A stretch of 8,981 nt of DNA from Desulfatirhabdium sp040755275 (GTDB taxonomy: Bacteria; Desulfobacterota; Desulfobacteria; Desulfobacterales; Desulfatirhabdiaceae). The translations under genes and the position numbers were made by a program. The DNA lies in contig JBFMBE010000148.1 of the NCBI GenBank assembly GCA_040755275.1, forward strand, positions 1-8,981, given 5' to 3'. The notes beneath the pieces were generated by a model, which was not told where the DNA came from, ran no database searches, and saw only the letters and a list, made by a program, of their open reading frames with translations. This document shows positions 1 to 5,242 of this stretch, one piece after another. Each line of letters begins with the position of its first letter. Position 1 is the stretch's first letter.

Positions 1-1133
1 TGCTGGACGATGGCATCCAGGACTGCCCAACCATTGAGGGTCAGGCGCACCCTGGTCCCATCCAGCATCATGAGGGAATCGTCGAGGGCCATCATGGGAT
101 TCAGGATGGAAACAAGGTCGATATCAAAATCCTTCTGAAATTCCTTCAGATCGATTCCCTCCACCGTCCGAAGCCCCAGGAATACCGTTTCAAGCATTCG
201 GTTGTCCCGGGTCAACACCTCGTATCCACCCGGAGGAAGCTTTCCATCTGAAAGCGCCTGTACATAGCCGGTCAGATCGCGATCGTTCCAGCTGCGAATA
301 GGAGAAACAAAGCTGTGGGCACCGGGTCCAACACCGAGATACGGTGCACCCATCCAGTATTTGCAATTGTGGCGGGATCGGTTTGTCCTCCCTTCCTTTT
401 TGGGTCCATCGAAGGCGAAATTGGAAATTTCATAGTGAAGATATCCTGCATCTGTCAGCATCTCAGACACCATCCGAAACCGATCGGCCTCTTCCTCTTC
501 CGAAAGAACCCGAAATTCCTTCCGTTGGATGGCTTCCTCCAAAACCGTTCCCTCTTCCACGGTTAGGCTGTAACAGGAAATGTGCTGTGGTTGGAATCGG
601 ATCATGGTGCTCAAGTCCTCGACCAGGTCCTTTCGATCGCGAACGGGAATGTTGTAAATCAGATCGGCCCCAACCTTCCAGCCTTCGAGAGACAGCGCAT
701 CCAGCAGGACCCGCTCGGCTTCTCGTGCCGTATGAAACCGTCCCAGAAACTGCAGGACCGAATCTTGAAAGCTCTGAATGCCCAGTTGCAGACGATGGAT
801 TCCCAGAGATTGTACCTGTCCAAGCCATCGACGGTCGACCGTACCCGGATTCGCCTCCAGGGTGATTTCAACATCCGGATCGATCCGAAAACACTGAAAC
901 AACGTATCGAGAATGGCTCCGATCTGGGCCGGGCTCATCACAGAAGGGGTGCCGCCGCCGATATAGACGGTATCGAAGACGGTTTCAGTTTCCCGCGAGC
1001 GAAGATGGATTTCGCGAATCAGGGCGCCGAGGAAATCATCGAGTCGGGAAGGATCGGTAATCGAATAGAAATTGCAATAGCGGCATTTCCGAAGGCAGAA
1101 GGGAATATGAACGTAGAGACCGGCTGTTTTCAA
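1..1133 (-). CDS. hemW: HemW-like radical SAM heme chaperone (3' end beyond the window)
   Basis: Reading the minus strand from a TTG at 1133-1131 gives an open frame of 377 codons that leaves the window at position 1 without a stop. Family members are about 380 residues, so only the last few are missing. The N-terminus carries the radical SAM cluster motif CxxxCxxC (Cys13, Cys17, Cys20) in HIPFCLRKCRYCNF, followed by the SAM-binding GGGTPS (residues 59-64). Further on come ISCYSLTVEEGT, YEISNFA, HNCKYW and YLGVGPGAHSF. The fourth cysteine of true HemN (CxxxCxxCxC) is absent and the HNxxYW segment is present, which favours HemW, a cytoplasmic protein involved in heme delivery, over the HemN coproporphyrinogen III dehydrogenase. 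TTG is chosen because the homology starts right there, the Shine-Dalgarno AGGGGG (1145-1140) lies 6 bases upstream, and no ATG fits. The frame is clean, with no frameshift. The gene follows hsp20 by 72 bases on the same strand. Family assignment is firm; the exact heme role is inferred. Confidence 0.9.
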   Translation of the reverse strand, partial: MKTAGLYVHIPFCLRKCRYCNFYSITDPSRLDDFLGALIREIHLRSRETETVFDTVYIGGGTPSVMSPAQIGAILDTLFQCFRIDPDVEITLEANPGTVDRRWLGQVQSLGIHRLQLGIQSFQDSVLQFLGRFHTAREAERVLLDALSLEGWKVGADLIYNIPVRDRKDLVEDLSTMIRFQPQHISCYSLTVEEGTVLEEAIQRKEFRVLSEEEEADRFRMVSEMLTDAGYLHYEISNFAFDGPKKEGRTNRSRHNCKYWMGAPYLGVGPGAHSFVSPIRSWNDRDLTGYVQALSDGKLPPGGYEVLTRDNRMLETVFLGLRTVEGIDLKEFQKDFDIDLVSILNPMMALDDSLMMLDGTRVRLTLNGWAVLDAIVQ

Positions 1134-1152
1134 TTGTTGCCCCCTTGAAAGA

Positions 1153-1187
1153 AAACAGGCGCCGGAGAAGAACCCCGGCGCCTGTTT
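1153..1187 (-). terminator. Intrinsic terminator after hsp20
   Basis: A perfect 13-bp inverted repeat (1175-1187 with 1153-1165, arms AAACAGGCGCCGG and CCGGCGCCTGTTT) encloses a 9-base loop. On the minus strand the 3' arm runs into TTTTCTTT (1155-1148). On the plus strand the stem is followed by TTT then CGGGCG, so the orientation fits termination of hsp20, whose stop lies 18 bases upstream. The U-tract directly abuts the hemW ribosome binding site. Confidence 0.82.
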
Positions 1188-1205
1188 CGGGCGTGTCATA
1201 TACCA

Positions 1206-1649
1206 TCAGTCACTGATCGCGATCTTCTTCGGAACCGCCTTTTCGCTCTTGGGAATGCGGATACTCAGCACGCCATCCTTGTAGGTCGCATCGATCTTAT
1301 CCGCTTCTACCTCGCTGGGAAGCGCAACGCTACGGCAGAAGGAACCGAAGCTGCGTTCGATCAGGTGGTAATTTTCGTTCTTGTTTTCGACTTCCCGCTT
1401 CTTTTCACCACTGATGGTCAGCAGATTGTTGGTAAGGGTAATCTGAACATCGTCTTTGCTCAGACCGGGTAATTCGGCCCTGACGGTGATCTCCCTTTCG
1501 CTTTCGACGACATCGAGTCTGGGATGCCACATGCATTCTCGATCCCCCTCAAAGAAGGCCGGCAAGGTGTTTTCCCAGAACCAGCTGAAGATATCCCGGG
1601 CCGGACGATCCAACCAATTTCTGGATACAATAGGCGCAAGATTCATCAT
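1206..1649 (-). CDS. Small heat shock protein, Hsp20/alpha-crystallin family
   Basis: This 147-residue protein has the layout of a bacterial small heat shock protein, an ATP-independent cytoplasmic holdase that oligomerises and binds unfolding proteins. A short aromatic N-terminal arm (residues 1-40, with FSWFW) precedes the alpha-crystallin domain, which runs from WHPRLDVVESE to about residue 134. Recognisable pieces are AELPGL, LTISGEKK, SFGSFCRSVALP and DGVLSIRIPK (GVL at 126-128). The C-terminal extension carries the I-x-I anchoring motif as IAI (143-145). The start is the first of two consecutive ATGs (1649-1647), preceded by a strong Shine-Dalgarno AAAGGAGGT (1663-1655); the second ATG is the alternative. 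The gene is divergent from the trp operon and has its own promoter and terminator, so it is probably monocistronic. No CIRCE element (TTAGCACTC inverted repeat) or clear sigma32 -10 box was seen. The specific paralogue (IbpA, Hsp18 or other) cannot be named. Confidence 0.93.
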   Translation of the reverse strand: MMNLAPIVSRNWLDRPARDIFSWFWENTLPAFFEGDRECMWHPRLDVVESEREITVRAELPGLSKDDVQITLTNNLLTISGEKKREVENKNENYHLIERSFGSFCRSVALPSEVEADKIDATYKDGVLSIRIPKSEKAVPKKIAISD

Positions 1650-1704
1650 GGCACACCTCCTTTGTTATCGTATTCAATTGGTTACCGATTCCTTTTTCGG
1701 CTTT

Positions 1705-1732
1705 AAAATAATACATTCAGGTCGGCTGTCAA
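1705..1732 (-). promoter_or_regulatory. Promoter for hsp20
   Basis: On the minus strand TTGACA (1732-1727) is followed after 16 bases by TATTTT (1710-1705). This is a perfect -35 and a fair -10 for the housekeeping sigma factor. The start of transcription would fall near 1698, giving a 5' leader of about 50 bases before the ATG at 1649. A TATTAT is also present at 1713-1708, but its spacing from the -35 box is only 13. Confidence 0.65.
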
Positions 1733-1740
1733 GAGCTCTT
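1731..1740. promoter_or_regulatory. 10-bp palindrome overlapping the hsp20 -35 box
   Basis: AAGAGCTCTT is a perfect palindrome whose last two bases on the minus strand are the first two of the hsp20 -35 hexamer. The position would suit a repressor or activator site, but a 10-bp palindrome can occur by chance and no known operator consensus matches it. Confidence 0.25.
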
Positions 1741-1784
1741 CCGGCGCCTCCGACGACGTCCGATCGGTTCTCACGATAAAACTA

Positions 1785-1813
1785 TTGACATCCCCTTGTT
1801 CCCGGTTTATTGT
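1785..1813 (+). promoter_or_regulatory. Promoter of the trp operon
   Basis: TTGACA (1785-1790) is separated by the ideal 17 bases from TATTGT (1808-1813), which matches 4 of 6 positions of TATAAT. Transcription would start near 1820, about 37 bases before the trpL start codon. The hsp20 -35 box lies 52 bases upstream facing the other way, so the two promoters are back-to-back. No TrpR-type operator (CTAGT palindrome) was seen, which leaves attenuation as the visible control. Confidence 0.75.
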
Positions 1814-1820
1814 GACCACA
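1811..1820. promoter_or_regulatory. Short inverted repeat at the trp transcription start
   Basis: TGTG-AC-CACA is a perfect 4+4 inverted repeat overlapping the end of the -10 box and the predicted start site, where a repressor could act. It is too short to assert an operator, and no family is implied. Confidence 0.18.
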
Positions 1821-1856
1821 CTTGATGTATCCGATAGCGACATTAAAAGGGTTATC

Positions 1857-1949
1857 ATGGCAACAACCTGTTTTCCAATAACAATTTGCGATAGCCAATG
1901 CTGGTGGTGCTGGCGCACCGTTTCCCTGGGAGGCGCCGGCGATGCCTAA
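1857..1949 (+). CDS. trpL: trp operon leader peptide (30 residues, WWCWRT)
   Basis: This short frame starts at ATG 1857 with Shine-Dalgarno AAAAGGG (1845-1851, 5 bases upstream) and ends at TAA 1947-1949. It encodes 30 residues containing three Trp codons in four (1902-1913: Trp-Trp-Cys-Trp), followed by Arg-Thr, reminiscent of the WWRT of the E. coli leader peptide. Trp makes up 10% of this peptide, whereas the seven operon enzymes together contain 12 Trp in 2232 residues (about 0.5%). The peptide has no expected function of its own. Translation through or stalling at the Trp codons is expected to report tryptophanyl-tRNA supply to the downstream attenuator. An overlapping ATG at 1898 in another frame encodes no Trp cluster. 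The frame sits correctly between the trp promoter and the terminators, which makes the identification strong. Confidence 0.9.
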   Translation: MATTCFPITICDSQCWWCWRTVSLGGAGDA

Positions 1950-1980
1950 TTGATGGAACAATCCCTCAAGGCCGTGGGCG
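1909..1980 (+). promoter_or_regulatory. Attenuator segments 1, 2 and 3 (pause hairpin versus first antiterminator)
   Basis: Segment 1 (1909-1916), overlapping the third Trp codon, pairs with 1933-1940 over 8 bp including one U-G. This is a candidate 1:2 pause hairpin. Alternatively, segment 2 (1934-1947) pairs with 1969-1980, the left arm of terminator T1: 1934-1937 with 1977-1980, 1939-1941 with 1973-1975, and 1944-1947 with 1969-1972. That is 11 bp with one mismatch and a 2-base bulge. A ribosome at the stop codon (1947-1949) would cover segment 2 and let T1 form. A ribosome stalled on the Trp codons would cover segment 1 and favour 2:3. Folding was done by eye, and energies were not computed. 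Confidence 0.6.
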
Positions 1981-2002
1981 TTTCCCGCCCACGGCCTTTT
2001 TT
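1968..2002 (+). terminator. trp attenuator terminator T1 (segments 3:4)
   Basis: A perfect 13-bp stem (1968-1980 with 1986-1998; left arm AAGGCCGTGGGCG) closes a 5-base loop and ends in six Ts (1997-2002). It lies 18 bases after the trpL stop and 79 bases before the trpE start, the classic place for an attenuator. Its left arm can instead pair with segment 2 upstream. Confidence 0.9.
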
Positions 2003-2023
2003 GTTTCCCAAAGAAGGCCGTGG
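1989..2023 (+). promoter_or_regulatory. Second antiterminator, alternative pairing 4:5
   Basis: The right arm and U-tract of T1 (1989-2002) are complementary to the left arm of T2 (2010-2023) over 14 bp with a single U-G (1999 with 2013), leaving a 7-base loop (2003-2009). This hairpin excludes both T1 and T2. It would form when the left arm of T1 is sequestered by segment 2, so it is a plausible relay from Trp-codon stalling to T2. The complementarity is seen directly; the function is inferred. Confidence 0.6.
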
Positions 2024-2050
2024 AAGTCTTTTCCACGGCCTTCTTTTTTT
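2010..2050 (+). terminator. trp attenuator terminator T2 (segments 5:6)
   Basis: A perfect 16-bp stem (2010-2025 with 2031-2046) closes a 5-base loop (GTCTT) and ends in seven Ts (2044-2050). It shares the 10-base core AAGGCCGTGG/CCACGGCCTT with T1, 44-46 bases away, which suggests duplication. It stands between T1 and the trpE ribosome binding site, so transcripts must escape both terminators to reach trpE. Confidence 0.9.
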
Positions 2051-2081
2051 GACAAACCTTTTTTCAAGGAAACCCGACACC

Positions 2082-3596
2082 ATGCTGATTCGTCGTTTTC
2101 CAGATCGCGATTCGTTTCTCGACATGGCCTCCCGATTTTCCGTCGTACCCCTCGCGGCTGAAATTTTGGGAGATCTCCATACACCGGTGAGTTTGCTCGA
2201 ACGCTTCGACGTTCGTGATCGACCCGTATTCCTATTTGAAAGCGTGGAAGGTGGTGAGCGATGGGGCCGGTATTCCTTCATGGGAATATCCTCTCGTTAT
2301 GAACTGCGGATTCTGACAGACTGGATCGAAATCTCGGAACAGAACCATGTAACCGTTATTCCGCATTTCGGAAAACCCCTGCTACAACTGCGGGAATTCA
2401 TGAAACGCTTTACGGTCCCGAATCTGCCGTCCCTCCCCCGATTCTGGGGTGGACTGGTCGGTTACCTGAACTACGAAATGGTAGGGTTTTTCGAAAACAT
2501 TCCCGCCCGCACTCTACCAGGCGAAATTCTAGCGCATTGGGTCGTTCCCGATACCCTTATCGTCTTCGACAATGTACGACACACGATTCTGGCGATCGTT
2601 CTATCCTTTTTGAACGATTTTACTTCAGCCGAAGAGGCTTTTCGAAACGCAGACGTTCGTCTCGATGAACTTGTCCACCGAATCGGCATTCCTGATTCGA
2701 AACCTCATACCGCCCAACCGGAGCCGCTGTCGTTATCCCCCGTCTATCCAATGGAGCATTTCCTTGGAATGGTCAATCGCGTCCTCCACCACATCCACGA
2801 GGGAGACGTCATCCAAACCGTGATTTCCCAACCGTTTCACTGCCCGGCCCCCCACCATCCGTTGATGCTCTACCGAATGCAGCGCTTCGTGAACCCATCC
2901 CCCTACTTGTTCTACATGAGGCTTGGTGGAACCATACTGATCGGCTCATCCCCCGAAACCATGGTCCGATTGGAAAACGGACGGGCGGTACTCAGACCGA
3001 TCGCTGGCACCAGACCACGGGGTGCGACCGAACAGCAGGACCGGGCCTATGCAGACGAACTTCTCGCCGACGAAAAGGAAAAGGCGGAACACTTGATGCT
3101 GGTCGATCTGGGGCGGAACGATCTGGGCAGGATCGCAGAGACGGGAACCGTCCAGGTAACGGATTTAATGTTCGTCGAGCGCTATTCCCACGTCATGCAC
3201 CTCGTCTCGAACATTCAGGCGGAACTCAAGGCAGGGCTTGATGCCTATGATCTTTTGCAAAGCTGTTTTCCAGCAGGCACCTTGACCGGTGCACCGAAGA
3301 TCCGGGCCATGCAGATCATCGCGGAGCTCGAACCAGAGAAACGAGGCCCATACGGAGGGGCTGTCGGATACATTTCCTTTCAGGGGAACATGGATCTGGC
3401 CATCACGATCCGCACGGCCATCATCGAAAACGATACCCTCATCATGCGGGCCGGCGCCGGAATCGTCGCAGACAGCCAGCCGGAAACCGAATATCAGGAA
3501 ACCCTCAACAAGAGCATGGCGATTCAACGAGCGCTCCAGTGGATGCATTCCACGGAGGCACCAACATCACGATTCGGAAAGGAAGGCCTCTCATGA
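2082..3596 (+). CDS. trpE: Anthranilate synthase component I
   Basis: TrpE converts chorismate to anthranilate, using ammonia supplied by TrpG. The 504-residue protein has the usual length. The N-terminal domain carries FLFES (Ser54), matching the LLES element of feedback-sensitive enzymes that bind tryptophan. The chorismate-binding domain shows RPIAGTRPRG (305-314), LVDLGRNDLGR (around 341-351), CFPAGTLTGAPK (395-406), PYGGAVGY (423-430) and, near the end, GAGIVADSQPETEYQET. One oddity is SQPF at 249-252, where many homologues have Arg in place of Pro251. ATG 2082 is chosen because family homology begins there and AAGGA (2066-2070) precedes it by 11 bases, a rather long spacing. An upstream in-frame ATG at 1950 would translate through both terminator hairpins and is rejected. 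The gene overlaps trpG by 4 bases. It is expressed from the trp promoter under attenuation, and probably also inhibited by tryptophan as an enzyme. Confidence 0.97.
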   Translation: MLIRRFPDRDSFLDMASRFSVVPLAAEILGDLHTPVSLLERFDVRDRPVFLFESVEGGERWGRYSFMGISSRYELRILTDWIEISEQNHVTVIPHFGKPLLQLREFMKRFTVPNLPSLPRFWGGLVGYLNYEMVGFFENIPARTLPGEILAHWVVPDTLIVFDNVRHTILAIVLSFLNDFTSAEEAFRNADVRLDELVHRIGIPDSKPHTAQPEPLSLSPVYPMEHFLGMVNRVLHHIHEGDVIQTVISQPFHCPAPHHPLMLYRMQRFVNPSPYLFYMRLGGTILIGSSPETMVRLENGRAVLRPIAGTRPRGATEQQDRAYADELLADEKEKAEHLMLVDLGRNDLGRIAETGTVQVTDLMFVERYSHVMHLVSNIQAELKAGLDAYDLLQSCFPAGTLTGAPKIRAMQIIAELEPEKRGPYGGAVGYISFQGNMDLAITIRTAIIENDTLIMRAGAGIVADSQPETEYQETLNKSMAIQRALQWMHSTEAPTSRFGKEGLS

Positions 3597-4189
3597 TTCT
3601 GATGATCGACAACTACGATTCCTTCACCTACAACCTGATTCAATACCTCGCTCAATTGGGGGCCGATGTCCGGGTATACCGAAACGATGCCATCGGTATT
3701 TCGGATATCGAGCATATGAAGCCCAACGGCATCGTCATTTCGCCGGGTCCTGGAAGGCCGGAATCGGCGGGCATCATTCTCGATGTCATCCGTTGGTTTT
3801 CGGGAAACATCCCGATTCTCGGCGTCTGCCTGGGCCATCAGGCCATTGGCATGGCATTCGGTGCAACGGTGACATACGCAAAGACCCTCAAACACGGCAA
3901 GGTCTCCACGATTCAAGCGGACGGCAGACGTCTCTATCAAGGCATCCGCGGGCCTTTTCAGGCCATGCGGTATCACTCTCTCGTCGTCGCTCGAAACCCG
4001 TTTCCCGATTGCCTCGACATCACGGCAGAATCTGAAGACGGTGAAATTATGGGTCTGCGACACAAAGAACATCCGACAGAAGGCATTCAATTCCATCCGG
4101 AATCCATCATGACCCATGTCGGGAAGCGGATGCTGCGTAATTTTCTGACAATGTGCGGTGAAATCGAACGATTCGCACAGGCAGCATGA
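3593..4189 (+). CDS. trpG: Anthranilate synthase component II (glutamine amidotransferase)
   Basis: TrpG is the class I glutamine amidotransferase that hydrolyses glutamine and passes ammonia to TrpE. The 198-residue protein begins MILMIDNYDSFTYNL and has SPGPGRPESAG (50-60), the nucleophile elbow GVCLGHQ with Cys79, and QFHPES with His168 and Glu170, so the catalytic triad is complete. It is not fused to TrpD. The start at 3593 overlaps the trpE stop as ATGA and has Shine-Dalgarno AAAGGAAGG (3578-3586) 6 bases upstream; an in-frame ATG at 3539 lies inside trpE and outside the homology. The 4-base overlap suggests translational coupling, which would give equal amounts of the two subunits. Such a TrpG can also serve PabB in folate synthesis in some bacteria. 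That cannot be judged here because no pabB is in the window. Confidence 0.97.
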   Translation: MILMIDNYDSFTYNLIQYLAQLGADVRVYRNDAIGISDIEHMKPNGIVISPGPGRPESAGIILDVIRWFSGNIPILGVCLGHQAIGMAFGATVTYAKTLKHGKVSTIQADGRRLYQGIRGPFQAMRYHSLVVARNPFPDCLDITAESEDGEIMGLRHKEHPTEGIQFHPESIMTHVGKRMLRNFLTMCGEIERFAQAA

Positions 4190-4202
4190 AAAAGGAGCCA
4201 TT

Positions 4203-5231
4203 ATGTACATCGATTGTATCCAAAAAATCGTTCAAAGAAAGGATTTGACCGAGCAGGAAACCGCATCCGTCATGGAAGAGCTTCTATCCGGCTCTCTCAC
4301 CGATACCCAGATAGCGGCCTTTATGGCTGCTCTGGCCACCAAAGGGGAAACCGCCGATGAGTTGGGAGGGGCAGCTCGAACGATGCGAAAAACGGCAAGG
4401 CGCATTCAGACCGATTCTCCGATCGTCGTAGACACCTGCGGCACCGGAGGAGACATGGCCGGAACATTCAACATTTCCACGACGACGGCCTTTGTCGTCG
4501 CAGGATGCGGTGTCACCGTAGCCAAACACGGCAACCGCTCCGTCTCGAGCAAATGCGGAAGCGCCGATTTGCTCGAAGCACTCGGCGTGTCGCTCTCCTG
4601 CCCCCCCGAAGTGGTGGAGGAGGCCGTGAATGGGATCGGAATCGGATTCCTCTTCGCTCCCCTGTATCACGGTGCCATGCGGCATGCAGCCAAGGCACGC
4701 AGCGAAGTGCGGATTCGAAGCCTCTTCAATATGCTTGGCCCGCTCACCAATCCGGCAGGAGCCAATTGCCAGCTGCTGGGAGTTTACGCTTCCTCCCTCA
4801 CGGAGTTGTTCGCACAAGCGCTCAAGAACCTGGGCAGCCGCAGGGCCATGGTCGTCTGCGGCCATGACGGATTGGACGAAATCAGTGTTGCAGCACCCAC
4901 CCGGATTTCGGAACTCATGAACGGAACGATCCGCACCTACGATCTGTTTCCGGACATGATCTTCGGTCATCTGGCCGATCCCGAAGCACTACGCGGGGGC
5001 GATGCCCAGACCAACGCGGCCATCACCCGAGCCATTCTGTCCGGGGAATCAGGAGATGCACGAAACTGTGTGTTGCTGAACGCAGCTGCAGCACTCGTAT
5101 GTGCGGAAAAGGCATCCGACATTCCCGATGGAATTCGCATGGCCCAGCACGCGATCGACAGCGGGAAAGCCATGGAAAAACTCCAAGCCCTCGTTCGATT
5201 CACCCAGGAAGCCCATCAGACGGAATCCTGA
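4203..5231 (+). CDS. trpD: Anthranilate phosphoribosyltransferase
   Basis: TrpD transfers the phosphoribosyl group of PRPP to anthranilate. The 342-residue protein has the normal length for a stand-alone enzyme. It shows the PRPP/Mg-binding DTCGTGGD (77-84), NISTTTA (90-96), KHGNRSVSSKCGSADLLE (108-125), and the C-terminal domain signature with RSLFNMLGPLTNP. It contains no tryptophan at all, which would help it be made during tryptophan shortage. The start at 4203 has Shine-Dalgarno AAAGGAG (4191-4197) 5 bases upstream and lies 13 bases after trpG. An in-frame ATG at 4158 lies within trpG and before the family start. All recognisable active-site motifs are intact. Confidence 0.97.
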   Translation: MYIDCIQKIVQRKDLTEQETASVMEELLSGSLTDTQIAAFMAALATKGETADELGGAARTMRKTARRIQTDSPIVVDTCGTGGDMAGTFNISTTTAFVVAGCGVTVAKHGNRSVSSKCGSADLLEALGVSLSCPPEVVEEAVNGIGIGFLFAPLYHGAMRHAAKARSEVRIRSLFNMLGPLTNPAGANCQLLGVYASSLTELFAQALKNLGSRRAMVVCGHDGLDEISVAAPTRISELMNGTIRTYDLFPDMIFGHLADPEALRGGDAQTNAAITRAILSGESGDARNCVLLNAAAALVCAEKASDIPDGIRMAQHAIDSGKAMEKLQALVRFTQEAHQTES

Positions 5232-5242
5232 AGAAAGCCGAT

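Noticed and set aside
315..1148. Plus-strand open frames (344-865, 582-1148 and others) over the first kilobase
   Set aside because: They are antisense to the continuous hemW frame, which carries all the recognisable motifs.
1785..1860. TrpR operator or TRAP-binding (GAG/UAG) repeats in the trp leader
   Set aside because: No CTAGT-type palindrome and no regularly spaced GAG/UAG triplets were found; the leader fits ribosome-mediated attenuation.
1950..2081. In-frame upstream ATG (1950) extending TrpE by 44 residues
   Set aside because: The extension would be translated from both terminator hairpins, has no TrpE similarity, and ATG 2082 starts exactly where the family begins with a usable ribosome binding site.
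1898..2161. 87-codon frame starting at the ATG inside trpL
   Set aside because: It is out of frame with the Trp cluster, has no good ribosome binding site, and runs through the terminators and into trpE.
3524..4210. 228-codon minus-strand frame covering all of trpG
   Set aside because: It is a shadow of trpG codon structure, with no recognisable domain or start signal.
4284..4970. 228-codon minus-strand frame antisense to trpD
   Set aside because: It is a shadow frame; the plus strand encodes intact TrpD motifs throughout.
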